Part shown: positions 1 to 5,527 of the stretch, one piece after another | Layout: every line of letters starts with the position of its first letter | Numbering within the stretch: position 1 is the stretch's first letter | Assembly: GCA_016182285.1 (NCBI GenBank) | Contig: JACOXQ010000027.1 | Location: 1-7,897, forward strand | DNA from: Candidatus Kaiserbacteria bacterium | Lineage (GTDB): Bacteria; Patescibacteriota; Minisyncoccia; Phycocordibacterales; Phycocordibacteraceae | Reading direction: 5' to 3' | DNA length: 7,897 nt | Made by a program: the position numbers and the translations under genes | The notes under the pieces: model-generated | The model's input: only the letters and a program-made list of their open reading frames with translations | Database searches by the model: none | Told to the model about the DNA's origin: nothing

Positions 1-39
1 GCCGGCAAGCAGACGTATACCATTGAGAAGGTGAATTAA
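1..39 (+). CDS. greA: C-terminal end of a probable transcription elongation factor GreA (partial)
   Basis: The window opens in frame with 12 codons, read as AGKQTYTIEKVN, followed by a TAA stop at 37-39. A GKxxYxIxKV ending is typical of the last beta-strand of GreA-family factors, which enter the RNA polymerase secondary channel and promote cleavage of backtracked transcripts. greA directly upstream of lysS is a gene order I associate with bacteria, including Parcubacteria. Only 12 residues are visible, so the name rests on a short motif and on context; another protein with a similar strand is possible. The stop is 32 nt upstream of lysS on the same strand, so the two are probably co-transcribed. 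Confidence 0.45.
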   Translation, partial: AGKQTYTIEKVN

Positions 40-71
40 GCGCCCGGCGGTTCGTGCTAAAGTAAGGCGAT

Positions 72-1541
72 ATGGCGATTGAGACTATACGCGCTGACAG
101 GCAGGCAAAGCTGGTTCGCCTCTTTGAGGCTGGCATGGAAGCGTATCCGGCGCGCACGACCCGCACGCATACCGGAGAACAATTTTTAGAAAATCACGCG
201 ATTTTACTGAAGAATAGCGAAGAAATAGTGCTGGCTGGGCGCGTGATGTCCATGCGAGAGCACGGCGGTTCGCTTTTCGTGGATATTTTTGACGGCACTA
301 GCAAGGCGCAGGTTTATTTCCAAAAAGAGAATCTTGCAGAAAATGCGTTTGAGCAGTTCACGCTTCTAGTAGACACCGGCGACATCATTGAAGCCGGCGG
401 CGTCGCGTTCACGACGAAGCGGGGGATGCCGTCCTTGCTCGGCAACAGCTGGCGCATGCTCGCCAAGTCGCTCGTCCCCGTGCCGGACCAGTGGTTCGGC
501 ATCAAGGACGAGGAAGAGCGGTATCGCAAACGCTACCTGGATATACTGCTCTCCAAAGACCTCGCCGACCGCATCCGCCGCCGGTCCGTCTTCTGGAACA
601 CCATCCGCCAATTTCTGCTGGAGCGGGATTTCGTTGAAGTGGAGACGCCGGTCTTGGAGACGACGACCGGCGGCGCGGAAGCGCGGCCCTTTGTAACGCA
701 TCACAACGCGCTCGATATGGACGTGTACCTGCGCATCTCGGCCGGCGAGCTCTGGCAGAAGCGGCTTATGGTCGCCGGACTCCCGAAAGTGTTTGAGATA
801 GGGCGCATATTCCGCAACGAGGGGATGTCATCAGAGCATGCGCAGGACTATACGCAGGTGGAGTTCTATGAGGCGTTCAAAGACTACGAGGCGGGAATGG
901 AGATGGTCACATCCCTGTATCGCGCCGTAGCCGACAAGGTTTACGGCTCGCAGATTTTTTCCATAAAAGGAGTTGACGTAGATCTCGCGAAAGAGTGGGC
1001 GACCTATGACTTCTGCGCGTTGATGCGTGAGGAATACGGCATGGACCCGCGCGAGGCCGGCGGCGCTTCAGGCGCCGCCGGCTGGTCGGCGGCATTGGAG
1101 AAGAAAAACATCCCGTTTGAAAAAAATGCCGGCATTGAGCGGCTCGTAGACAGCGCGTGGAAGCAGATACGCAAAACAATTTCCGGTCCGGGATTCCTCA
1201 TAAACGTTCCAGTGTATTTGGAACCGCTCGCGAAGAAGAGCGCGAAGGACCCGCGCGTCGTGGAGCGTTTCCAGGTCATGCTCGCCGGTTCGGAACTGGG
1301 GAAGGGCTTCAGCGAGTTGAACGACCCCTCTGACCAGGCCGCGCGCTTCAAACGTCAGCAGGAGCTGCGCGAGGCCGGTGACGAAGAAGCGCAGATGCCG
1401 GACGCCGAATTCGTAGAGGCCCTTGAATACGGCATGCCGCCCGCATTCGGCTTCGGCGTCTCCGAGCGGCTCTTCAGCTTCTTGGAGGGCGTCTCCATCC
1501 GCGAAGCCCAGATTTTTCCACTTTTGCGACGAAAAGGTTAA
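72..1541 (+). CDS. lysS: Lysine--tRNA ligase, class II
   Basis: The product charges tRNA-Lys with lysine in the cytoplasm using ATP. The 489-aa length fits bacterial class II LysRS. An OB-fold anticodon-binding domain lies at about residues 52-130 (EIVLAGRVMSMREHGG). The catalytic core follows, with motif 1 near 183-195 (RDFVEVETPVL), motif 2 at 241-268 (FEIGRIFRNEG, then YTQVEFYEAF) and motif 3 at about 460-484 (FGFGVSERLF, then REAQIFPLL), whose Arg466 should contact ATP. The late core block GFSELNDPSDQ (412-422) and EYGMPPAFGFG (452-462) are LysRS hallmarks. Motif 3 reads GVSER where many LysRS have GIDR. The ATG at 72 has TAAGG 4 nt upstream. The gene lies 32 nt after the greA-like end, and its stop sits inside a possible terminator. 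A very GC-rich stem in the coding sequence is listed separately. Confidence 0.96.
   Translation: MAIETIRADRQAKLVRLFEAGMEAYPARTTRTHTGEQFLENHAILLKNSEEIVLAGRVMSMREHGGSLFVDIFDGTSKAQVYFQKENLAENAFEQFTLLVDTGDIIEAGGVAFTTKRGMPSLLGNSWRMLAKSLVPVPDQWFGIKDEEERYRKRYLDILLSKDLADRIRRRSVFWNTIRQFLLERDFVEVETPVLETTTGGAEARPFVTHHNALDMDVYLRISAGELWQKRLMVAGLPKVFEIGRIFRNEGMSSEHAQDYTQVEFYEAFKDYEAGMEMVTSLYRAVADKVYGSQIFSIKGVDVDLAKEWATYDFCALMREEYGMDPREAGGASGAAGWSAALEKKNIPFEKNAGIERLVDSAWKQIRKTISGPGFLINVPVYLEPLAKKSAKDPRVVERFQVMLAGSELGKGFSELNDPSDQAARFKRQQELREAGDEEAQMPDAEFVEALEYGMPPAFGFGVSERLFSFLEGVSIREAQIFPLLRRKG
1056..1082 (+). repeat. GC-only 11-bp perfect inverted repeat inside lysS
   Basis: GCCGGCGGCGC at 1056-1066 is the exact reverse complement of 1072-1082, with a 5-nt loop between. 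All eleven pairs are G-C. It encodes part of the small-residue stretch EAGGASGAAG (LysRS residues 328-337), before the helix that begins with WSAALEKK. This is likely a variable surface segment of the synthetase. Whether the stem acts in the mRNA is not shown. Confidence 0.8.
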
Positions 1542-1554
1542 TGCTAGCCTTTTT
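1532..1554. terminator. Possible bidirectional intrinsic terminator between lysS and the GIY-YIG gene
   Basis: AAAAGGTTA (1532-1540) can pair with TAGCCTTTT (1545-1553), with one G-T wobble and an ATGC loop, and a fifth T follows at 1554. The stem overlaps the lysS stop codon (1539-1541). It lies 10 nt past the stop of the convergent nuclease gene, so it could end both transcripts: each strand has a run of four or five T at the 3' foot. Only two pairs are G-C, so the stem is weak and the T-run is part of the stem itself. Confidence 0.35.
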
Positions 1555-1563
1555 GTATCCTCC

Positions 1564-1803
1564 TCAAATAAGATGCTTCTTCGTGAATGCGTAACCGGAG
1601 CTTGATTTAAGATACTTTTCAAATGCGTATGCTGTTTCTTTACTAATGAATGCGGCGTACCAAATTATTTTGTACGGTCGTTTTTTATTTGAGTACGTAG
1701 AAATACCCGCATTGTGTTGATACAAGCGTTTTTTCAAATCGGCGGTGACTCCAATGTATCGACTATCATCTTTCTGGCTTTGTAAAATATAGACGTAGTA
1801 CAT
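1564..1803 (-). CDS. GIY-YIG nuclease family protein, stand-alone small type
   Basis: This 79-aa protein consists of a single GIY-YIG domain, as in the YhbQ/UPF0213-like small nucleases. The opening MYYVYILQS supplies the GIY-like strand and RYIGVT (15-20) the YIG strand. DLKKRLYQHN (22-31) carries the conserved Arg26, and Glu62 in FEKYLKS is the expected metal-binding Glu. The ending SGYAFTKKHL is strongly characteristic. The family uses a Tyr/Arg/Glu metal-dependent site to cut DNA, but the role of these small stand-alone members is poorly known. The gene converges with lysS and diverges from mraZ, and looks clearly more AT-rich than either. No Shine-Dalgarno is visible; the start is preceded by an AT-rich tract of TAAA repeats. 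The structured DNA at 1820-1976 lies just upstream. It could be a mobile-type acquisition or a repair-related gene. Confidence 0.88.
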   Translation of the reverse strand: MYYVYILQSQKDDSRYIGVTADLKKRLYQHNAGISTYSNKKRPYKIIWYAAFISKETAYAFEKYLKSSSGYAFTKKHLI

Positions 1804-1819
1804 ATTATTTATTTATTGC

Positions 1820-1880
1820 TGTCCCACGTCGTACCACTTCGCCTCCATTTTATTTCGGCTTCGTGGCACTATGCGGGACA
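1820..1880. repeat. 61-nt imperfect palindrome (hairpin) upstream of the GIY-YIG gene
   Basis: The arms 1820-1843 and 1857-1880 align without gaps around one centre. Seventeen of 24 positions are Watson-Crick pairs and one is G-T. The outer stem is TGTCCC/GGGACA, an inner block is CCAC/GTGG flanked by GT/AC, and the innermost block is GCC/GGC. The loop is 13 nt and AT-rich. No coding sequence or tRNA signature explains it. It begins 17 nt upstream of the nuclease start codon on the opposite strand. It resembles a REP- or MITE-type palindrome or a structured 5' leader. I cannot assign it to a known family. Confidence 0.65.
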
Positions 1881-1976
1881 CACCACTCCGCTTGGTGAAT
1901 TAGCCTTATCATACCTCGAAACTTATAGTGCGTGCACCGCGGAGCTCAGCCGATTAGGACTGAGCGGAGTGGTGTG
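1879..1976. repeat. 14-bp perfect inverted repeat with 70-nt spacer
   Basis: CACACCACTCCGCT at 1879-1892 is the exact reverse complement of 1963-1976. The 70-nt spacer contains a second small stem, GCTCAG (1944-1949) with CTGAGC (1960-1965), which shares three bases with the right arm; the two folds are therefore alternatives. The left arm overlaps the foot of the 1820-1880 palindrome by 2 nt. A related sequence, GCGAAGTGGTACG on the minus strand at 1830-1842, resembles the arm GCGGAGTGGTGTG, so the motif occurs three times in about 150 nt. The right arm ends about 20 nt before the first MraZ-type box. Confidence 0.7.
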
Positions 1977-1987
1977 GATAACTATTG

Positions 1988-2017
1988 TTAGGGGAGTGGG
2001 GTGGAGTGGGATATAAT
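1988..2017 (+). promoter_or_regulatory. Probable promoter of the mraZ operon
   Basis: A perfect consensus -10 hexamer TATAAT lies at 2012-2017, which places the transcription start near 2023-2025. There is no good -35: TTAGGG at 1988-1993 has an 18-bp spacer but matches the TTGACA consensus poorly, and TTGTTA at 1985-1990 is 21 bp away. A consensus -10 with a poor -35 and repressor boxes in the spacer fits a repressed operon promoter. The predicted leader to the mraZ ATG is about 59 nt. Confidence 0.65.
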
Positions 2018-2041
2018 GCTGAAATGGTCAGCGAGGTGGGA
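1997..2041 (+). promoter_or_regulatory. MraZ-type operator: TGGG boxes with 10-bp phasing
   Basis: TGGGG at 1997-2001 and TGGGA at 2007-2011 are separated by exactly 5 nt, the TGGGN-N5-TGGGN layout described for MraZ operators in E. coli. Both lie just upstream of the TATAAT. A further TGGGA at 2037-2041 is 30 bp after the second box, on the same helical face. The known consensus and the adjacent mraZ gene support an autoregulatory operator. The number and spacing of boxes that MraZ uses in this lineage are inferred. Confidence 0.6.
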
Positions 2042-2050
2042 AGCGGGGTC

Positions 2051-2080
2051 ATGGCCGCTTCTCGCGTAGCGGCCATCTGA
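2051..2080 (+). promoter_or_regulatory. mraZ leader hairpin that coincides with a 9-codon upstream reading frame
   Basis: ATGGCCGCT (2051-2059) pairs perfectly with AGCGGCCAT (2068-2076) around an 8-nt loop. Read as codons the same bases give ATG at 2051, the nonapeptide MAASRVAAI and a TGA at 2078-2080, 2 nt before the mraZ ATG at 2083. The stem fills the position where a Shine-Dalgarno would lie, and mraZ has none. A purine-rich GGGAAGCGGGG (2038-2048) precedes the upstream ATG. A ribosome reading the short frame would melt the stem and stop next to the mraZ start, which would allow coupled re-initiation. The hairpin is seen; the mechanism is inferred. Confidence 0.5.
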
Positions 2081-2082
2081 TT

Positions 2083-2511
2083 ATGTTCCTCGGAGAATAC
2101 TTTCACACATTTGATGCGAAGAATCGCATTTCGGTCCCCGTAAAGTTCCGAAAGGGTCTGGGCCGCGCTGTCGTCGTGACGCGCGGCCTTGACCGTTGTC
2201 TCTACGTTTATTCGCGCAAGGCGTGGGAGCAGGAGGCGCGGAGGTATGTAACAGGCGCGAGCGGAAACGCGGCAAGGCGAGGCCTCGCCAGGTTATTCCT
2301 CGCCGGCTCCTTTGAAGCCGAGGTTGACGGCTCCGGCCGCGTGCTCGTTCCCGAGAACCTGAAATCTTTTGCCTCTATTGGAGAAAAGGCTGTGATAGCC
2401 GGAGTCGCCGACAGAGTTGAAATCTGGGAGGAGAACGCGTGGAAGAAATACACGGCTGATATTGAACGCGATGCCGATGCCTTCGCCGAAAAAGTTGATA
2501 ACAGGAATTAA
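2083..2511 (+). CDS. mraZ: Transcriptional regulator MraZ
   Basis: MraZ is a double AbrB-like (swapped-hairpin) DNA-binding protein that forms rings and represses the dcw promoter by binding TGGG repeats. The product has 142 aa, the usual size. The start MFLGEYFHTFDAKNRISVP is characteristic and fixes the ATG at 2083. The two DxxxR signatures are visible: DAKNR (11-15) in the first repeat and DGSGR (82-86), followed by VLVP, in the second. The basic segment at 53-70 (RRYVTGAS...ARRGLAR) links the repeats. It is the first gene of the division operon and lies directly downstream of the predicted operator. No Shine-Dalgarno precedes it; the leader hairpin/uORF occupies that place. The stop is 1 nt before the rsmH start, so the two are translationally coupled. 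Confidence 0.96.
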   Translation: MFLGEYFHTFDAKNRISVPVKFRKGLGRAVVVTRGLDRCLYVYSRKAWEQEARRYVTGASGNAARRGLARLFLAGSFEAEVDGSGRVLVPENLKSFASIGEKAVIAGVADRVEIWEENAWKKYTADIERDADAFAEKVDNRN

Positions 2512-2512
2512 T

Positions 2513-3502
2513 ATGCCCCGTAAAACACAAATGCAGAAATACGTGTCACGTGGTAAAGAAGCCAGGCACGACAGCGTGATGATGGAAGAAACGTTGAGAG
2601 CGCTCAATGTACGGCCGGGCGATACGGTCGTGGATGCGACGCTCGGAGGAGCAGGCCACTTCAAGGCGCTTCTCGCGGAGCTCGGCGGAGGAGGCACGAT
2701 TGTCGGCATTGATGCCGACTCTATGGCCGTAGAACGAGGACGCGAGGCATATGCGGCGGACAGGCGATCGGAGAGACCGGTCGCGCATCTGGTGAATGAC
2801 AATTTCAGAAATCTGGCTCGTATTCTTGAACGGCTCGGTATCGGGCAGGCGGACGCAATACTCTTTGACCTCGGATGGAGCGGATACCAGATCGCTTCGC
2901 CGCGCGGATTTTCTTTCCAGGATGACGAGCCGCTTCTTATGAATTATTCAGAGAGCGGAGAAACAGCCGCGGATATCGTTAACAGCTCTTCTGAAACAGA
3001 CCTCGCCGACCTAATTTTTACGTATGGAGAAGAACGATTCGCCCGTAGCATTGCTCACGCGATTGTAGAAATGCGAGCCAGAGGGCGTATCTTAACAACC
3101 GGCGCATTGGTCAGAGCGATAGAAGCAGGCATACCGAACCGGTATCACGACGGTAAAATTCATCCCGCGACAAAAACATTCCAAGCTCTCCGAATTGCCG
3201 TCAATGACGAGATAGGCGCTCTGCGCGACGGACTCGCCGCCGCACTAGACGCGCTCGCACCATCTGGACGTCTCGCAGTGATTTCGTTCCACAGCATTGA
3301 AGACCGCGTGGTTAAGAACACCTTGCGCGCCGCGATTGACGGCGGTCTCGGGACGCTCTCGCCGAGAAAGCCGATTGCGCCGGCGCGCGCGGAAATTTTA
3401 GCGAACAGGCGCGCGCGGAGCGCCAAGCTGCGCGTCTTTGAACGCTCTGTCGCTCAAGCCGGGAGCGTCAGTTCCGTACAGGCGGCCCTTTTATATGCAT
3501 AG
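2513..3502 (+). CDS. rsmH: 16S rRNA (cytosine(1402)-N(4))-methyltransferase RsmH
   Basis: RsmH (MraW) uses S-adenosylmethionine to methylate N4 of C1402 in the 16S rRNA decoding site. The ATG at 2513 has AGGA 6 nt upstream, just past the mraZ stop. The frame is open back to 2417, but that part lies inside mraZ and lacks family similarity. The 329-aa product shows HDSVMMEE (19-26), the SAM motif DATLGGAGH (41-49), GIDAD (65-69) and DLGWSGYQ (119-126, where many homologues have DLGxSSxQ). It also shows RGFSFQDDEPLLMNY (131-145), YGEERFAR (171-178), KIHPATKTFQALRIAVNDE (215-233), LAVISFHSIEDR (254-265) and RARSAKLRVFE (300-310). A tail of about 19 residues follows the last family motif. The TAG stop overlaps the start region of the next gene. 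Confidence 0.96.
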   Translation: MPRKTQMQKYVSRGKEARHDSVMMEETLRALNVRPGDTVVDATLGGAGHFKALLAELGGGGTIVGIDADSMAVERGREAYAADRRSERPVAHLVNDNFRNLARILERLGIGQADAILFDLGWSGYQIASPRGFSFQDDEPLLMNYSESGETAADIVNSSSETDLADLIFTYGEERFARSIAHAIVEMRARGRILTTGALVRAIEAGIPNRYHDGKIHPATKTFQALRIAVNDEIGALRDGLAAALDALAPSGRLAVISFHSIEDRVVKNTLRAAIDGGLGTLSPRKPIAPARAEILANRRARSAKLRVFERSVAQAGSVSSVQAALLYA

Positions 3503-3788
3503 CATGCGATTTCACTTTCAACTTTCTCCGATATCTCTTTGCGGCGGTATCGTCGGGATTCTTCTCGTTGTATACATTGTCTTAATCGCGACCGTCATGA
3601 GCTACGCCGCTTTGACAATTGAGTTTTCGCAGTCGGTCAAGGACGATGAAGCCGCTGTCGCCGCACTTGAAGGTCAGTACCTTGCCGCAGTGGCGCGCAC
3701 CACGGCAACGAATTATGCCGAAGAGGGTTATGCTCTGCCGATTGCGAAGACGTTTGTCAGAGCGAAGAGCGCGACCGCGTTGCGATAA
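3495..3788 (+). CDS. Small single-pass membrane protein in the FtsL position
   Basis: The 97-aa product has a short cytoplasmic N-terminus, one strong transmembrane segment at about residues 15-40 (CGGIVGILLVVYIVLIATV) and an outside part of about 55 residues. That part has a helix-prone stretch (SVKDDEAAVAALEGQYL) and then a region ending FVRAKSATALR. Sequence alone does not identify it. Its place between rsmH and ftsI, its size and its topology match FtsL, the bitopic divisome protein that supports the septal transpeptidase, but the coiled coil is short and lacks a clear leucine zipper. The ATG at 3495 overlaps the rsmH end and has AGGCGG 9 nt upstream; the ATG at 3504 is an alternative giving 94 aa. 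Being an FtsL counterpart is an inference from position. Confidence 0.75.
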   Translation: MHSMRFHFQLSPISLCGGIVGILLVVYIVLIATVMSYAALTIEFSQSVKDDEAAVAALEGQYLAAVARTTATNYAEEGYALPIAKTFVRAKSATALR

Positions 3789-3793
3789 TCGCC

Positions 3794-5527
3794 ATGCGCG
3801 CGCAGTTCCGCTCACGCATCCTGCTCATTCTGATTTTTCTCATTTTCGCAGCGCTGGGCATTATCGTACGGCTTTACTTCGTTCAGATAGTGAACGGGGA
3901 AGAGTACTCGCTCAAGGCCGACCGGCAATTTTCCGCCAACAGCGGAGGGCTCTTTGACCGCGGTTCAATATATTTCACACGCAAGGACGGTTCTCTTATA
4001 TCTGCGGCTACACTGTCCACCGGTTTTCTGGTTGCGATAAATCCGCAAGTGCTTGCCGATCCGGAAGCCGTCTACCGCGCGATAACAGATGTTGCGTCCA
4101 CAACCGTTTCCCGCGACGCCTTCATGTCCGCCTCGGCAAAGAAAGGGCAGGTCTACATAGAGGTTGCGCACCGTCTCTCTGAAGAGGAAGGAAGAGCTCT
4201 TTCTGCAAAGAGCATCCCAGGCGTACAAGTGCTTCGCGAACGCTGGCGGACGTATCCCGGAGGCAGCCTTGCCGCACAGACTATCGGCATCGTCTCCTAC
4301 GGCACGGGCGATACGCTGGCCGGCCGCACGGGGCTTGAAGCGATATACGACGGAACGCTTTCGCGTTCTGAAGACTCGCTGTATAAGAATTTCTTCGCCG
4401 AACTTTTTTCCAACGTAGGCAATTTGCTCGTAAACGCGGAGGATGCGCGCGAGGGCGATGTCGTGACAAGCATAGAGCCGGATGTACAGACGCGCCTCGC
4501 GAGCAATGTTGAGAAATTGAGCATACGATACTCCAGCAAGGAATCTGGAGGAATCATCATGGACCCATCTACGGGAGCCATTATAGCCATCGCGAGTTAT
4601 CCGACATACGACGGCAACAATCTGCACAGCGTTGACCCCGCCCTGCTCGGCAATCCGTTTGTGGAACACGTATACGAGTTCGGCTCCATCATGAAGCCGA
4701 TTACGATGACAGCCGGCCTTGACGCCGGAGTGATAACGCCGGCAACGGCGTATAACGATACGGGATGCATCACGGTAAATACGTACAAGATATGCAACTG
4801 GGACGGAAAGGCCCGCGGGACGACCCCTATGCGGCAGGTCATTATGCAGTCTCTCAATCTCGGAGCCTCGTGGATTGCGGATCAGATCGGACAGAAAAAG
4901 TTCCGCGAATATTTCACGGGGCTTTTTGGAGAAAAAACCGGCGTTGACCTGCCGAACGAAACGGGCGCCCTGCTCGGAAATTTGTCCAAGCCGCAGCAGG
5001 TCGGCTACGATACCGCCGCATTCGGACAAGGAATCGCCGTAACGCCGATTCAGATGATCCGGGCTCTCGGCGCAGTCGCAAACGACGGGTATATGGTACA
5101 ACCTCATCTTGCAAGCGCGGTACGCCTTAATTCGGGAATAGAACGAAAACTGGATTGGGGAGAAAAGGTTCGGATTTTTTCCGCCACGTCCACACACGAG
5201 ACTATCGCGATGATGAATGCGCTGAACGACGAGATCCTGTACGGCGGAAAGGCGAAGATTCCGACAATGTCCGTTGCGGTAAAGACCGGTACCGCCCAGC
5301 TCACGAAGCAGGGAGGCGGATATTATGACGACCGCTTTTTCCATTCCTTCGTCGGTTTCTTTCCCTCGTACAATCCGCGCTTCATCATCCTTCTGTACAC
5401 GAACGACCCGAAGGGCGTACAATACGCGTCGGAGACCTTGGACGTCGCCTTTCTTGACCTGGTCCACTTCCTCATAGACTATTACGAAGTTCCGCCGGAT
5501 CGCGGCTTTGATTCAGCACAGCAATGA
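3794..5527 (+). CDS. ftsI: Class B penicillin-binding protein, septal peptidoglycan transpeptidase (FtsI/PBP2-like)
   Basis: The enzyme cross-links peptidoglycan peptides outside the membrane, probably at the septum with an FtsW partner. The 577-aa length is typical. An N-terminal membrane anchor spans about residues 9-31 (ILLILIFLIFAALGIIVRLYF). A PBP dimerisation-type domain follows to about residue 220, with the family's RGxI motif degenerate (FDRGSIYFTRKDG). The transpeptidase domain has all three penicilloyl-serine motifs: SIMK at 298-301 with nucleophile Ser298, SLN at 353-355, and KTGT at 497-500. AFGQGIAVTPIQM (409-421) is a further hallmark. No PASTA domain is visible at the C-terminus. 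The ATG is 5 nt after the FtsL-like stop with no clear Shine-Dalgarno, so coupling is likely. The TGA stop overlaps the murF ATG as ATGA. ftsI is the likely name from context; a PBP2-type elongation role is less likely. Confidence 0.92.
   Translation: MRAQFRSRILLILIFLIFAALGIIVRLYFVQIVNGEEYSLKADRQFSANSGGLFDRGSIYFTRKDGSLISAATLSTGFLVAINPQVLADPEAVYRAITDVASTTVSRDAFMSASAKKGQVYIEVAHRLSEEEGRALSAKSIPGVQVLRERWRTYPGGSLAAQTIGIVSYGTGDTLAGRTGLEAIYDGTLSRSEDSLYKNFFAELFSNVGNLLVNAEDAREGDVVTSIEPDVQTRLASNVEKLSIRYSSKESGGIIMDPSTGAIIAIASYPTYDGNNLHSVDPALLGNPFVEHVYEFGSIMKPITMTAGLDAGVITPATAYNDTGCITVNTYKICNWDGKARGTTPMRQVIMQSLNLGASWIADQIGQKKFREYFTGLFGEKTGVDLPNETGALLGNLSKPQQVGYDTAAFGQGIAVTPIQMIRALGAVANDGYMVQPHLASAVRLNSGIERKLDWGEKVRIFSATSTHETIAMMNALNDEILYGGKAKIPTMSVAVKTGTAQLTKQGGGYYDDRFFHSFVGFFPSYNPRFIILLYTNDPKGVQYASETLDVAFLDLVHFLIDYYEVPPDRGFDSAQQ

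Noticed and set aside
1068..1622. A 184-codon minus-strand frame over the end of lysS
   Set aside because: It is antisense to conserved LysRS motifs and has no recognisable product or ribosome-binding site.
1804..1990. A tRNA, an attC site or a known riboswitch in the structured gap
   Set aside because: No T-loop motif, cloverleaf or integron core sites (RYYYAAC/GTTRRRY) could be found on either strand, and no riboswitch core was recognised.
1816..2016. A 66-codon plus-strand frame across the lysS-mraZ gap
   Set aside because: It has no ribosome-binding site, its sequence is dominated by the palindromes, and it runs into the TATAAT promoter element.
1540..2020. AATGCT at 1540-1545 and 2015-2020 as a target-site duplication flanking the GIY-YIG region
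   Set aside because: Six bases are too few to exclude chance, and the right copy is part of the mraZ promoter region.
2417..2512. N-terminal extension of rsmH to an ATG at 2417
   Set aside because: This part lies inside mraZ in another frame and has no RsmH similarity. The ATG at 2513 has a well-placed AGGA and fits the family start.
3965..5467. A 500-codon open frame on the minus strand inside ftsI
   Set aside because: It is codon-aligned antisense to ftsI, so it only reflects the absence of TTA, CTA and TCA codons there. Its translation resembles no family, while the sense strand has all three PBP motifs.
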